64,000 bases of DNA from Thalassospira indica (GCF_003403095.1 NZ_CP031555.1:124001-188000); one strand, 5' to 3'; shown: positions 1 to 13,256, counted from the first letter of the stretch. The notes: generated by a model from the sequence alone, not told the origin. Program-made: numbers and translations.

Positions 1-2
1 TC

Positions 3-3639
<3,637 letters not shown>

Positions 3640-3703
3640 CGACACTCCGTCTTTTGGCATGAGGTTATTGGCAAGAGCAGCCACAGCTTGATCGTACTAA
3701 CCG

Positions 3704-4822
3704 TCAAACACGCATCGGCATCAGAACGTACAATGCCGAAAGGTCGTCGGTGTCACGCAGGATGGTCGGGCTGGATCCGTCCGACATCAGAAGGTTCAGG
3801 GTGTCGCCCTTTACCTGCTTGGCGATGTCGAGCAGATAGCGCGAGTTAAAGCCGATTTCGATATCCTCGGCGTCGTAGTTGATTTCAAGCTCCTCGGACG
3901 CGGTGCCGTGTTCCGGGCTGGAGGCCGAAAGGGTCAGGGTATTGCCCGACAAAACAACCTTTACCGCACGCGATTTTTCAATCGAGATGGCCGATACACG
4001 GTCGACCGCATCGGCGAACGCCTTGCATTCGATATCAAGGGTCTTGTCATTGCCCGACGGAATCACGCGTTCGTAATCCGGGAAGGTACCGTCAATCAGC
4101 TTGGAGGTCAGAACCGCATCGCCGAAACCAAAGCGGATTTTGGTATCCGACAGCGCGATATCGACCGCTTCGCCGGTTTCTTCGATCAGTTTGCGCAGTT
4201 CACCAACGGTTTTGCGCGGCACGATGACGCCCGGCATGTTTTCTGCACCATCAGGCAGCGGCGCTTCGACGCGCGCCAAACGGTGACCATCGGTTGCAAC
4301 CGCGCGCAGGATCTTGGTGCCTTCAGCGTCGGTGGCATGGAAATAGATCCCGTTGAGGTAATACCGGGTTTCTTCGGTCGAGATCGCGAATTCAGCACGG
4401 TCAATCAGACCGCGCAGTTCGGCCGCAGCCAGACCGAAGCTGACCGGAAGGTCGCCCCCCGACATTACCGGGAAATCATCAACCGGCAGAACGGCAAGAT
4501 TGAACTTCGAACGACCGGCAGAAAGGGTCAGACGGCCTGCACCCGGCTCAAGCGAGATTTGCACCTGGGAGCCTTCGGGCAGCTTGCGCACAATTTCATA
4601 CAGGGTATGGGCAGGGGTCGTGGTTGCGCCCGGTTCGGACACCTCGGCCGTCGTGGTTTCGATGACTTCGAGGTCCATATCGGTCGCGGTCAGCGCAAGA
4701 CGATCATTCTCTGCCCGGAGCAAAATATTGGACAGAATCGGAATGGTGTTACGTCGTTCAACAACGCTTTGAACATGGGTCAGCGATTTCAACAGCGCCG
4801 CGCGTTCGATGGTCAGCTTCAT
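3704..4822 (-). CDS. dnaN: DNA polymerase III beta subunit (sliding clamp)
   Basis: Processivity clamp that encircles DNA and tethers Pol III and other factors. The 372-residue length and three repeated clamp domains match the family; the N-terminus MKLTIERAALLKSLTHVQSVVERRNTIPILSN and the C-terminal YVLMPMRV hydrophobic cleft ending are diagnostic. It lies downstream of dnaA on the same strand, with a 329-base gap containing the dnaA terminator, so it probably has its own promoter and drives recF and gyrB. Confidence 0.98.
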   Translation of the reverse strand: MKLTIERAALLKSLTHVQSVVERRNTIPILSNILLRAENDRLALTATDMDLEVIETTTAEVSEPGATTTPAHTLYEIVRKLPEGSQVQISLEPGAGRLTLSAGRSKFNLAVLPVDDFPVMSGGDLPVSFGLAAAELRGLIDRAEFAISTEETRYYLNGIYFHATDAEGTKILRAVATDGHRLARVEAPLPDGAENMPGVIVPRKTVGELRKLIEETGEAVDIALSDTKIRFGFGDAVLTSKLIDGTFPDYERVIPSGNDKTLDIECKAFADAVDRVSAISIEKSRAVKVVLSGNTLTLSASSPEHGTASEELEINYDAEDIEIGFNSRYLLDIAKQVKGDTLNLLMSDGSSPTILRDTDDLSALYVLMPMRV

Positions 4823-5151
4823 GCCCGTCCTATCCGTCTGTCAGTATTCGTTTAACAAATTGATTTTTAATCGGTTTTCTTACCTGACCCACACCCTTTC
4901 GGGTGCGGAAATCGCATTATAACATGCTGGCTTGGAAATCGAAGGATTTTTACGGCCTAAACCCAAGCAAATAAAAGGAGTCGGCGGACAAAAATACGCC
5001 CCGAACGCGCAAAGCGGCGCAAACCGTGCGACTCGCAGTTTCGACGATAAAATTGCAGCTAAAAATCCAGATGATTCAAAAACAAAATCCGCCGGAAAAC
5101 ACGGCGGATTTCATCTTGAACAACAACATTTCGACGCGTTTTTTCGCGCAA
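4823..5151. other. dnaA-dnaN intergenic region
   Basis: About 330 bases without a convincing gene. It holds the dnaA terminator hairpin near 5085-5111 and a short stem CACCC-TTTC-GGGTG at 4892-4905 in front of dnaN. The segment beside dnaN is AT-rich and is where a dnaN promoter would be expected. I see no consensus DnaA box here. A 124-codon ORF on the plus strand that reads through into dnaA is judged spurious. Confidence 0.6.
5076..5112 (-). terminator. Intrinsic terminator of dnaA
   Basis: Inverted repeat AAATCCGCC (5085-5093) / GGCGGATTT (5103-5111). Read on the minus strand it is followed by TTTTGTTTTT, the usual U-rich tail. It lies about 40 bases after the dnaA stop codon. Confidence 0.8.
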
Positions 5152-6717
5152 TCAGCTTTCGAGCATCCGACGCAGAAGATCGATATCTTCACACAACGAC
5201 GGATCGGTTCCGTGTAGTTCTTCGATCTTGCGCACCGCATGCATTACCGTGGTGTGGTCGCGACCACCGAACTTGCGACCGATTTCCGGCAACGAGTGGG
5301 TGGTGAGCTGTTTGGACAGATACATTGCCACCTGACGCGGACGGGCGACCGCGCGCGCACGGCGGGCAGAATGCATGTCAGACACCTTGATGTTGAAATG
5401 CTCGGCCACGCGTTTCTGGATTTCCTCGATCGAAACCCGGCGCTCGGACGCGCGCAGAACGTCATGCAGGATGTCCTGAACCATTTCCAGCCCGATCTCG
5501 CGACCGACCAGCTGGGAATGAGCAATCACGCGGTTAAGCGCACCTTCGAGCTCACGCACGTTGGCGGTGATCTTGTGGGCAAGGAATTCCATGACCCGCT
5601 GGGGCAGTTCGACACCCTGACGTTCGGCCTTGGCCTCCAAGATGCCCAGACGGAGCTCATAGGTGGTGGCGTGAATATCAGCAACAAGGCCAGAGCCCAG
5701 ACGCGAGCGCAGGCGTTCTTCGATATCTTCAAGATCGGATGGCGATTTATCCGCCGACACAATGATCTGACGGCCCTGATCGACCAGCGCGTTGAAGGTG
5801 TGGAAGAATTCTTCCTGGGTCGAATCCTTGCCCGAGATGAACTGGACATCATCAACCATCAGCACATCAACCGAGCGGAACTGGTCCTTGAAATCGACTG
5901 TGTTCTTGTCGCGCAGCGCCCGAATAAAGCGATACATGAATTTTTCGGCCGAGAGGTAGATCACCGTGCGATGCGGCTGGGTGCGGCGGATATGCCAGGC
6001 AATCGCGTGCATCAGGTGGGTTTTACCAAGACCGACGCCACCATAGAGGAACAGCGGGTTGAACGGCACCGATTCGGCCTCTGCCAGACGGCGGGCGGCA
6101 GCATAGGCGAACTCGTTTGGTTTGCCCAGCACGAAATTGTCAAAGGTGTAGCGCGGATCCAGGGCAGCCGAGATGCCGTCATCAGACATGCTGGCAATGG
6201 CGGTACGGCCCGATCCGTTTGACTGGGACGGCGCACTGACCACGGTATTGTTTTCCGTGGAATGGCTTGGGGCATGGCCTGAGGAATGGGAAGTGCGCGC
6301 GGATTTGGTACGCGCGGTCGTGGCGTTTGCCGATGTCGACTTGGCCGAAGAAGAACCCGAAGCAGACGCATCGTTCTGCGCAGTCGCGCCCGAAACGATA
6401 TTGATTTCAACGAAATGCACATCGGAATCTTCGGCGTGCCAGAAATTCTGGATACGGTCGAGATAGTGCTGCGTCACCCAGTCACGCATGGCACGAGTCG
6501 GTGCGCCCAAACGGGCCACGCCGGCTTCTACGGCCATCAGGGCAACGGGCTCCAGCCAATAGCGATAGGCTGTTGCGCCAAATTCGGCGCGCAGCTTTTC
6601 GCGTACGACTTGCCAGGTTGCCACTGCGTGATCATCAAGTGCTGCGTGCTGGTCACCCGCAATCCCCCCGTTGGATTGCCCAAGTGCCGATTGTGTGTCC
6701 CTCACGGCGTGCTGCAC
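5152..6717 (-). CDS. dnaA: Chromosomal replication initiator protein DnaA
   Basis: AAA+ initiator that binds DnaA boxes at oriC and opens the duplex. Domain I starts at ATWQVVREKLRAEFG; domain II is a long, low-complexity Ser/Ala/Thr linker; domain III has Walker A GGVGLGKTHLM and Walker B VDVLMVDDVQF; domain IV ends with the box-binding signature GGRDHTTVMHAVRKI. The start is uncertain. The reading frame is open to an ATG at 6774 (540 residues), but a GTG at 6717 preceded by AAAGG gives 521 residues with a more usual N-terminus, and GTG at 6705 is also possible. rpsT upstream with a terminator between is the conserved alphaproteobacterial arrangement. Confidence 0.97.
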   Translation of the reverse strand: MQHAVRDTQSALGQSNGGIAGDQHAALDDHAVATWQVVREKLRAEFGATAYRYWLEPVALMAVEAGVARLGAPTRAMRDWVTQHYLDRIQNFWHAEDSDVHFVEINIVSGATAQNDASASGSSSAKSTSANATTARTKSARTSHSSGHAPSHSTENNTVVSAPSQSNGSGRTAIASMSDDGISAALDPRYTFDNFVLGKPNEFAYAAARRLAEAESVPFNPLFLYGGVGLGKTHLMHAIAWHIRRTQPHRTVIYLSAEKFMYRFIRALRDKNTVDFKDQFRSVDVLMVDDVQFISGKDSTQEEFFHTFNALVDQGRQIIVSADKSPSDLEDIEERLRSRLGSGLVADIHATTYELRLGILEAKAERQGVELPQRVMEFLAHKITANVRELEGALNRVIAHSQLVGREIGLEMVQDILHDVLRASERRVSIEEIQKRVAEHFNIKVSDMHSARRARAVARPRQVAMYLSKQLTTHSLPEIGRKFGGRDHTTVMHAVRKIEELHGTDPSLCEDIDLLRRMLES

Positions 6718-7046
6718 TGTAAGAACCTTTCCCCGATATCCCGATTTCACCACCACAAAGACCGCAAAAGACAAAACGATACTGTGTCGCGTTGATCACC
6801 GCAGTGACCAACACGTTGGCCTTCCACAAAATCAGGAAGTGTACTCGCGCCTTTTGTTTTTAGTTCTTCGTCACGGGCTGCTTTGCGCAGCCTGCGAAGT
6901 TCAAACACTGTACTGATGTGACCCACATCAGGCAAGGCGATCTTTAACAGAACGTTAAAAGGATTTCGCAACCAAAACGGCCCTTGTTTTCTGCGGTTTC
7001 TTGCACCCGCGCAACCAAGGAACAAAAGGTGATTCTGCAAAATCCG
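6718..7046. promoter_or_regulatory. dnaA promoter region, possible origin area
   Basis: About 330 non-coding bases between the rpsT terminator and dnaA (the far end of dnaA depends on the start chosen). It contains a perfect 8-bp-arm palindrome at 6913-6931 and a GCTGC-N5-GCAGC stem near 6882-6896. TTCCACAAAA-like sequence near 6830 resembles a DnaA box only loosely. I cannot assign oriC here from sequence alone; cumulative GC skew would be needed. Confidence 0.4.
6913..6931. promoter_or_regulatory. Palindrome in front of dnaA
   Basis: CTGATGTG (6913-6920), three-base loop ACC, CACATCAG (6924-6931): a perfect 19-base interrupted palindrome of operator type about 200 bases upstream of the preferred dnaA start. 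No U-tract follows on either strand, so it is not a terminator. The binding factor is unknown. Confidence 0.5.
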
Positions 7047-7080
7047 GGCAGCGAAAAGGCCGCACCCGAGGTGCGGCCTT
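7047..7080 (-). terminator. Intrinsic terminator of rpsT
   Basis: GC-rich perfect stem AAGGCCGCACC / GGTGCGGCCTT with loop CGA at 7056-7080, followed on the minus strand by TTTTC. It lies 27 bases past the rpsT stop and separates rpsT from dnaA. Confidence 0.88.
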
Positions 7081-7106
7081 CGACTCGCCATCCCGTAAGG
7101 GATAAA

Positions 7107-7367
7107 TTAAAGCGCTTTGATACGCGCGGTCAGGCGCGAAACCTTGCGAGCAACGGTGTTCTTGTGCAGAACACCAAGCTGTGCGCCACGCGCCATTTCC
7201 GGCTCAGCGATTTTCATCGCAGCCAGAGCAGCATCTTTATCGCCAGTGTTCAGCGCAGCCTCGACCTTCTTAACGAAGGTACGAATGCGACCGATACGTG
7301 CACCATTAACTTCTGCACGTGCGGCGTTGCGGCGAATGCGCTTCTTGGCCGATTTATGGTGAGCCAT
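7107..7367 (-). CDS. rpsT: 30S ribosomal protein S20
   Basis: Small basic 16S-rRNA-binding protein of the 30S subunit. The 86-residue length, Lys/Arg-rich N-terminus [17 protein letters not shown] and Ala-rich C-terminal helix ([15 protein letters not shown]) are diagnostic. It lies upstream of dnaA on the same strand, separated by a strong terminator, as in other alphaproteobacteria. Confidence 0.98.
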   Translation of the reverse strand: MAHHKSAKKRIRRNAARAEVNGARIGRIRTFVKKVEAALNTGDKDAALAAMKIAEPEMARGAQLGVLHKNTVARKVSRLTARIKAL

Positions 7368-7543
7368 TGCGAACCTGTCTCTTCAAACAAATGTTACGTA
7401 ATTCGGAGCGCGGCTTATAGCTCTGTCCGAAACCCTCGTCAACCCCCGATGCCGCCAATTTCTGCGGCTTCGGACTCTTTTGCGCCGCAAGGCAGATATG
7501 CAGGCACGGAATCAGAGGTCAACTTGCTCTGATCGCCCCGCAA

Positions 7544-8320
7544 TCAGCGGTGCTTGAAGGCGGGCTTACGTTTCTCGCCAAAGGCTTTCATGCCTTCGGC
7601 GCGATCTTCGAGTGCGAAGGTCGAATGGAATTCGCGACGTTCAAACATCAGGCCTTCGGTCAGGGTCATCTCATAGGCCTTGTTGACCGATTCTTTGACC
7701 TTCATCGATACCGGACCCGAGAAGGAGGCGATCTTTTCGGCCAGTTGCATGGCTTCATCAAGCAGCGAGTCGGCCGGAACGATTCGCGCGACCAGTCCGG
7801 CACGCTCGGCTTCCTCGGCATCCATCATGCGCCCGGTCAGGCACATTTCCATCGCCTTGGCCTTGCCAACTGCACGGGTCAGGCGCTGTGTGCCGCCCGC
7901 ACCGGGAATGGTGCCGATGGTGATTTCCGGCTGACCGAACTTGGCGGTATCGGCGGCAATCATGATGTCGCACATCATCGCCATTTCGCAGCCACCGCCC
8001 AATGCGAATCCGGCGACCGCGGCAATGGTCGGCTTGCGGCAGCTTGCAACCCGGGTCCAGCCCTTGGTGATGAAGTCGTTTTTATAAACGTCCATATAGT
8101 CGTAATCGGCCATTTCCTTGATGTCGGCACCGGCGGCAAAGGCGCGGTCCGACCCGGTAATGACGATGGCGCGGATGTCTTCATCGGATTCGAAATCATC
8201 AAGAGCAGCACCGATATCCTTGATCAGCGCATCACACAGCGCATTGAGCGCCTTGGGACGGTTAAGCGTAATCAGGCCGACATTGCCCTTTTTCTCGGCG
8301 ATGATGTTTTCATAAGACAT
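7544..8320 (-). CDS. Enoyl-CoA hydratase
   Basis: Crotonase-fold enzyme hydrating trans-2-enoyl-CoA in beta-oxidation. The length of 258 residues is standard. Both catalytic glutamates known from rat mitochondrial enoyl-CoA hydratase (E144, E164) are present in GGGCEMAMM and FGQPEITIG, followed by the conserved [12 protein letters not shown] loop. The oxyanion-hole segment [11 protein letters not shown] is intact. The start codon has AAGGA about 8 bases upstream. Substrate range (short or medium chain) cannot be told from sequence. It lies between mutM and rpsT, all on one strand. Confidence 0.93.
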   Translation of the reverse strand: MSYENIIAEKKGNVGLITLNRPKALNALCDALIKDIGAALDDFESDEDIRAIVITGSDRAFAAGADIKEMADYDYMDVYKNDFITKGWTRVASCRKPTIAAVAGFALGGGCEMAMMCDIMIAADTAKFGQPEITIGTIPGAGGTQRLTRAVGKAKAMEMCLTGRMMDAEEAERAGLVARIVPADSLLDEAMQLAEKIASFSGPVSMKVKESVNKAYEMTLTEGLMFERREFHSTFALEDRAEGMKAFGEKRKPAFKHR

Positions 8321-8506
8321 GCAAGTGATCCTTTTATCGCTGTTCGGCCCGCGGGACTCCGGGTGTGAGTCGCTGTGGGGTTATCGGGCCGATTCGCCTG
8401 AAACCATAATTTGATACTGTTTTACCGATTTTGATCCCGGGCCGCAACCGAACCTGTTATCGGCGCCTTTAGCTACCCCGGCTTTCAGAGACGCGTACCG
8501 TCCATA

Positions 8507-9346
8507 TTATTTCTGACAGGTTGGACAGAAGAAGGTCGACCGGCCGGCCTGTACGATGCGCGCGATGGTGCTGTCGCAGCCATCGGCGATGCAGGTTTCG
8601 CCTTCGCGACCATAGACACGGAAATTGTGCTGGAAATAGCCAAGCTCGCCATTGCTTTGGCGGTAGTCCTTAAGGCTTGAACCACCAGCAGCAATCGCAT
8701 CTTCAAGCACCAGACGGATTTCGCGATACAACCGTTCGATCTCGCCGGGTTTGAGATCCTTGGCCAGACGGTCCGGCGCGATGCCTGATCGGAACAGGGC
8801 TTCGCAGACATAGATATTGCCAAGACCAGCCACCAGTTTCTGATCCAGCAATACGGTCTTGATCGGGCTTGCCCGTTTGGCGATTCCCGCCGCCAGCACA
8901 TCAGCATTAAACGCATTGCCAAGCGGCTCAGGCCCGATACCGGCCAGCATTTTGTGGCTTGCGACCTCGTCGCCCGCGATCAGGGTGATGACACCAAAGC
9001 GCCGCGGATCGTTGAACCGCACAACGGCCCCATCGGCCATGACAAAATCGACATGGTCATGCTTGCCGGCTTCGGGCACTTCGACGGTCGGATCATTGTG
9101 AATGGTCATGCGACCAGACATGCCAAGATGGATCAGCAGCACCTGCCCGTCATCAAGGTAGCCCAGAATGTATTTTGCCCGCCGGGTCAGCTGATTGATG
9201 GTGCGCCCGGCCATGCGATCAACAAACCCCTCCGGGAAGGGAAAGCGCAGGTTCGCACGTCGCTGCACCACATGATTGACCACCCGTCCTTCCATGACGG
9301 GTGTCAGACCACGGGTGACTGTTTCGACCTCTGGCAATTCGGGCAT
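8507..9346 (-). CDS. mutM: Formamidopyrimidine-DNA glycosylase (Fpg/MutM)
   Basis: Bifunctional glycosylase/AP lyase removing 8-oxoguanine and formamidopyrimidines. After Met removal the N-terminus is PELPEVE, giving catalytic Pro1 and Glu2. The C-terminus carries the zinc finger: a Cys pair in TCIADGC and the CPTCQK ending. The helix-two-turn-helix stretch GLGNIYVCEAL is present. The length of 279 residues is typical. It is divergent from the TSUP transporter on the plus strand. Confidence 0.97.
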   Translation of the reverse strand: MPELPEVETVTRGLTPVMEGRVVNHVVQRRANLRFPFPEGFVDRMAGRTINQLTRRAKYILGYLDDGQVLLIHLGMSGRMTIHNDPTVEVPEAGKHDHVDFVMADGAVVRFNDPRRFGVITLIAGDEVASHKMLAGIGPEPLGNAFNADVLAAGIAKRASPIKTVLLDQKLVAGLGNIYVCEALFRSGIAPDRLAKDLKPGEIERLYREIRLVLEDAIAAGGSSLKDYRQSNGELGYFQHNFRVYGREGETCIADGCDSTIARIVQAGRSTFFCPTCQK

Positions 9347-9521
9347 ATCTGGAACTCATATAAACAAGGGTGTGTGACTTTTAGACTACGGCTTGCGCGC
9401 AATTCAACGACTGAAATCGATCCCACTGGACGCGTGCACGCAAAGCCATATGATGTGCGCTGTTTTGACAGACCGCATCGCCCCCAGTTGTGCGGTCGCG
9501 CCCCAATTTGAAAGCGGCCAG

Positions 9522-10325
9522 ATGGAATTTGGTTTAGATCTTTTAGTGATCCTGTTTGCGGTCGCCACCCTTGCCGGTTTTGTCGATGCGATTGCAGGCG
9601 GCGGTGGGTTGATTACCATCCCGGCCCTGTTATGGGCGGGTGTTACCCCGGCCCAGGCATTGGCGACCAACAAGTTGCAAGGCAGTTTTGGCAGTTTCAG
9701 TGCGTCGCTTAATTTCATTCGCAAGGGGCATGTTGATCCGCGCGATATGGTTTTGGCGATTGTCCTGACCTTTGCCGGATCAGCACTCGGTACGGTTCTG
9801 GTGCAGATGCTTGATCCCGGTATTTTGATGACCATCCTGCCGGGGCTTTTAATCCTGATTGCGCTTTATTTCCTGTTTTCGCCGCGTGTGGGTGACATTG
9901 ATGCCCATCAGATGATCGGCAAAGCGACCTTTGCGTTTACCGCCGGGTTTGGCATCGGGTTCTATGACGGCTTCTTTGGGCCGGGCACCGGATCGTTCTT
10001 TTCCATCGCCTTTGTTGCCCTGCTTGGCTTTAACATGACCAAGGCAACCGCCCATACCAAGGTTCTGAATTTTACGTCGAACTTTGCGTCGCTTGTGATG
10101 TTTATCGCCGGGGGCGAGGTTGTCTGGATTGTTGGCGGCGTGATGGCCGTTGGTGCCCTGATCGGGGCACAGATCGGATCCCATATGGTGATGAAGGTCG
10201 GCGCACGTTTGGTAAGGCCGCTTCTGGTCGTCACATCAATCGCGATATCGATCAAACTGATCATTGATCAGTACGGGACCACCATCAGCCAAAGCTGGGA
10301 TCAGATCCGCCACTGGGTAAGCTGA
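9522..10325 (+). CDS. TSUP-family membrane transporter (TauE/SafE/YfcA-like)
   Basis: Predicted inner-membrane protein of about 267 residues with around eight hydrophobic segments, in the YfcA/TauE style: N-terminal AGFVDAIAGGGGLITIPALL, then a second-half repeat AFTAGFGIGFYDGFFGPGTGSF and a GAQIGSHMV motif. The family exports or imports sulfite and organosulfonates or related anions; the substrate here is unknown. The reading frame is open from 9393, but that extension has no transporter character, so the ATG at 9522 is preferred. It ends just before a bidirectional terminator shared with the convergent MFS gene. Confidence 0.9.
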   Translation: MEFGLDLLVILFAVATLAGFVDAIAGGGGLITIPALLWAGVTPAQALATNKLQGSFGSFSASLNFIRKGHVDPRDMVLAIVLTFAGSALGTVLVQMLDPGILMTILPGLLILIALYFLFSPRVGDIDAHQMIGKATFAFTAGFGIGFYDGFFGPGTGSFFSIAFVALLGFNMTKATAHTKVLNFTSNFASLVMFIAGGEVVWIVGGVMAVGALIGAQIGSHMVMKVGARLVRPLLVVTSIAISIKLIIDQYGTTISQSWDQIRHWVS

Positions 10326-10349
10326 GCTATACCACTTATCGACCGGACA

Positions 10350-10390
10350 AAGAAAAACCCGTCAAGCTTCAAGCTGACGGGTTTTGTTTT
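10350..10390. terminator. Bidirectional intrinsic terminator
   Basis: Stem CCCGTCA / TGACGGG with inner GCTT / AAGC, flanked by A-run on the left and T-run on the right, so it has a U-tail on both strands. It lies between convergent genes ending at 10325 and 10393. Confidence 0.88.
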
Positions 10391-10392
10391 AC

Positions 10393-11601
10393 TCAGGCGC
10401 TGGCACCGCTTTCGACAAGGACTTCGTCGCGGCGATCAAGTAAATGGCTCCAGACCGTTGCCAACAGGGCCAGAACCGCAATTCCGGCTCCCAGCCACGG
10501 GATATGCTGATAGGAAACACCCTGGGTGATGGCGATACCGCCGAACCATGCGCCCGCTGCATTGCCGAGGTTAAAGGCACCCTGATTAAGGGTGGAGGCA
10601 AGGTTGGGCGCATCGGATGCCTCGTTCACCACCCGCATCTGAAGCGGGGACACCAGTGCAAAGGCCACCACACCCCACAACATCACGGTTGCGACTGCCG
10701 GAATGACCGACGTCAGCGTTTCGGTAAACAGGGCAAGAATCGCAATCAGCAAGGCAAAGGCCATGATGATGGCCGGCATCAAACGCCAATCCCCCAAACG
10801 CCCGCCGATATAGTTGCCGACAGTCAAGCCAACCCCGAACAGCAGCAACACATAGGTTACCTGACGCGGGGTAATGCCAGTGATTTCCTGCAACATCGGG
10901 GTGATATAGGTAAAGACACTGAACAAGCTGGCCGAGGCCAGAACCGAAATCAGCATCGCCAGCAGAACCTGTTTTTTACCAAGCGACTTGGCTTCAAGCC
11001 AGAGACTGCCCGTTGATGTGGCAATCTGGCGCGGCAGGACAACATACAGTGCGCTGGCGGCAACAACACCAATCGCCACCACTGCCCAGAAGGTCGAACG
11101 CCAGCCAAGTTCCTGACCAAGGGCCGTGCCAAACGGCACGCCCAGCACATTGGCCAGCGTCAGACCGGAAAACATAAGGGCAATCGCCTGAACCCGTTTA
11201 TGTGGCGCGACAAGGTTTGAGGCGACAACAGCCCCCAGCCCGAAGAACGCACCATGGCAAAATGCAGTGACCACACGCGCCGCCATCAACAGCCAGTAAT
11301 CAGGGGCAATCGCACACAGGAAGTTGCCGAGAATGAAGATCGAAATCAGCAGCAACAGTGCCCGTCGACGGTCCATGCGCGCGGTGGCAATCGCCAAAAA
11401 CGGCGCGCCAAACGTGACACCGAGGGCATAACCCGTCACCAGCAACCCGGCATCGGGAATGCTCACACCAAGATCAAGCGCCACATCGGGCAGAAGCCCC
11501 ATGATGACAAACTCGGTGGTGCCGATCCCGAATGACGCAAGGGCGAGGGCCAGAATCGGCAGGTTCCCGAAAAATCCGGGGCGGGTGACGGTATCTGTCA
11601 T
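10393..11601 (-). CDS. MFS transporter, DHA1 family (AraJ/YdhP-like)
   Basis: 402-residue major facilitator with 12 predicted membrane segments. The N-terminal FGIGTTEFVIMGLLPDVA and the loop 2-3 region ATARMDRRRAL are typical of the AraJ/YdhP sugar-efflux/drug-efflux subgroup of DHA1. The motif GLTLANVLGVPFGTALGQ is the antiporter motif in TM5. Substrate unknown. It appears monocistronic, sharing a terminator with the convergent TSUP gene; about 220 bases upstream separate it from pyrF. Confidence 0.9.
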   Translation of the reverse strand: MTDTVTRPGFFGNLPILALALASFGIGTTEFVIMGLLPDVALDLGVSIPDAGLLVTGYALGVTFGAPFLAIATARMDRRRALLLLISIFILGNFLCAIAPDYWLLMAARVVTAFCHGAFFGLGAVVASNLVAPHKRVQAIALMFSGLTLANVLGVPFGTALGQELGWRSTFWAVVAIGVVAASALYVVLPRQIATSTGSLWLEAKSLGKKQVLLAMLISVLASASLFSVFTYITPMLQEITGITPRQVTYVLLLFGVGLTVGNYIGGRLGDWRLMPAIIMAFALLIAILALFTETLTSVIPAVATVMLWGVVAFALVSPLQMRVVNEASDAPNLASTLNQGAFNLGNAAGAWFGGIAITQGVSYQHIPWLGAGIAVLALLATVWSHLLDRRDEVLVESGASA

Positions 11602-11823
11602 GTCAGAATATCCAGATCAACTTTGGCGCAGGTGACGCGGGTGGCGCGGCCAACGTTTTGTGCAACTGCGAGATATGCATCATGCAGCAAATTTTGAAAC
11701 GATTCAATTCTGAGATAATGCGGAGAACAAATCCATCGCGAAATTTGCATGGCAGCCTGTCTTGCCCGTATTACAGCAAGGCACAGGCATGATGCAGCAC
11801 TGGTAGAGATTGAGGATCGTGGA

Positions 11824-12546
11824 TCAGGAAAGTTCGGCGACGATTTTTTGCGCCGCAGCAACCGGATCTTCGGCCTTGGTGATCGGGCGACCAATCACCA
11901 GAACGTCGCTTCCCATGGCGACGGCATCGGCCGGGGTAACGATGCGTTTCTGATCATCACTTGCCGCCCAGCTTGGGCGAATACCCGGTGTGATCAGCTT
12001 GAAGTCCGGGCCGAGTGCCTTGCGCACCGGCGTGATTTCCTGTGCGGAACAGACAACACCGTCCAGACCGGCCTTTTGGGTCAGTTCCGCCAGCTTGACC
12101 ACGCGATCTTCAATCGGGCCCTTTAGGCCGACATCATCAAGATCGCCCTGGTCCATGCTGGTCAGGATGGTTACGGCAATCACCCACGGTATGTCGACGC
12201 CAGCCTTGTCGGCGGCTTCGCGCGCCGCATCACCGGCACGTTTCATCATCTCCAAACCACCGGCGGCGTGGACATTGACGATCCTGACACCCAATGGCGT
12301 CACAGCGCGAATGGCCCCGGCCACCGTGTTGGGGATATCGTGATATTTGACATCAAGGAAGATCGGCATGCCGGTTTTGGCAACCGCCCTGACCCCTTGT
12401 GGCCCGTGGGCTGCGAAGAATTCCTTGCCAAGCTTGGCCCCGCCGATAACACCCGACAGCTTCGATGCCAGATTGATTGCATGATCAAGATCGGTGGTAT
12501 CAATCGCGCAATAGATGCGGTCTTTGGCGGCAAGGGTCTGGGTCAT
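11824..12546 (-). CDS. pyrF: Orotidine 5'-phosphate decarboxylase
   Basis: Final step of UMP synthesis. The catalytic D-x-K-x-x-D motif lies in FLDVKYHDIPNTV and the phosphate-binding C-terminal region TPGIRPSW and VIGRPITKA is intact. 240 residues, normal. It lies downstream of lapA, as in many proteobacteria (lapA-lapB-pyrF in E. coli), but lapB is absent and a terminator hairpin separates lapA and pyrF here, so pyrF likely has its own promoter within 12547-12690. Confidence 0.98.
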   Translation of the reverse strand: MTQTLAAKDRIYCAIDTTDLDHAINLASKLSGVIGGAKLGKEFFAAHGPQGVRAVAKTGMPIFLDVKYHDIPNTVAGAIRAVTPLGVRIVNVHAAGGLEMMKRAGDAAREAADKAGVDIPWVIAVTILTSMDQGDLDDVGLKGPIEDRVVKLAELTQKAGLDGVVCSAQEITPVRKALGPDFKLITPGIRPSWAASDDQKRIVTPADAVAMGSDVLVIGRPITKAEDPVAAAQKIVAELS

Positions 12547-12689
12547 GGGGTCCTCCGGCGGGCTGGAATTGGGTCATGGCCCAGCTTTTCGCAGCAAATT
12601 TCATAGCGGACCGGACATGGCTTAGCCGATTTGGCCACAAAGGCCAATGTCAAATCGGCTTTCGAACAGACATTGGCGCCATGCAGCAA

Positions 12690-12721
12690 AAAGCAAAAGG
12701 GCCCCGAAACGGAGCCCTTTA
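12690..12721 (-). terminator. Intrinsic terminator after lapA
   Basis: Stem AAAGGGC / GCCCTTT with inner CC / GG around GAAAC at 12696-12720; on the minus strand it is followed by TTTTGCTTTTT. It begins three bases past the lapA stop. Confidence 0.8.
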
Positions 12722-12723
12722 AT

Positions 12724-13035
12724 TCATGAGCTTTGCCCGATGGCCTTTTGATCGGTATTTGGTGTGGATGGCGTGGTGTCATCCGTCTTGATGCGCTTGA
12801 GTTCGCTATCCATGCGTCGTGCGGCACGGCGGTGCTTGCCTTGCAGCAACCATTCAAAAGCAAAGCCGATGCCAAGTCCGATCAGCAACGCAATCATGAT
12901 CGGCAGGAACAGCGGCAGGTCGATTTCAAACGGCAAGGGCCAAAGCGAAATCGTGACCAATGCCCGGTTGGAAACTGCAAACACCGCAATCAATACGGCA
13001 AGCGGGATGGAAATAATCCAGTAAAGGAAACGCAT
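12724..13035 (-). CDS. LapA-domain membrane protein (DUF1049)
   Basis: 103-residue protein with two N-terminal hydrophobic segments (FLYWIISIPLAVLIAVFAVSN and PLFLPIMIALLIGLGIGFAFEWL) and a basic cytoplasmic tail, the lipopolysaccharide assembly protein A pattern. In E. coli LapA works with LapB in regulating LPS synthesis through FtsH/LpxC. Here it lies between ihfB and pyrF without a LapB partner in view, so its role in this organism is inferred only. Confidence 0.85.
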   Translation of the reverse strand: MRFLYWIISIPLAVLIAVFAVSNRALVTISLWPLPFEIDLPLFLPIMIALLIGLGIGFAFEWLLQGKHRRAARRMDSELKRIKTDDTTPSTPNTDQKAIGQSS

Positions 13036-13256
13036 TACCTAGCTCCTTGTGCCGGTGGCTGTCCCACCCCGAAAACAGGATGGATCAAAACCCGGCAGCA
13101 GGTCTCGTTTGATCAATGTTCTGATCAGTATGGGGCAAGAACCGGACAAAAGCCATGGCAACAGTCACACCGTTTTTGTGTGTTGCATGCTGGTCGTATC
13201 GGGCGGGCTGCGGGTGGCGCAGGCCCGATTGCCGGTCAAAACAAATCAGGCAGGAA

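Noticed and set aside
4932..5306. 124-codon plus-strand ORF between dnaN and dnaA
   Set aside because: It crosses the dnaA terminator and runs antisense into dnaA; composition is not protein-like.
5239..6222. 327-codon ORF antisense to dnaA
   Set aside because: Shadow of a highly conserved gene; no protein features.
6826..6836. Possible DnaA box near dnaA
   Set aside because: CCTTCCACA has at least two mismatches to the consensus and no companions, so oriC was not called.
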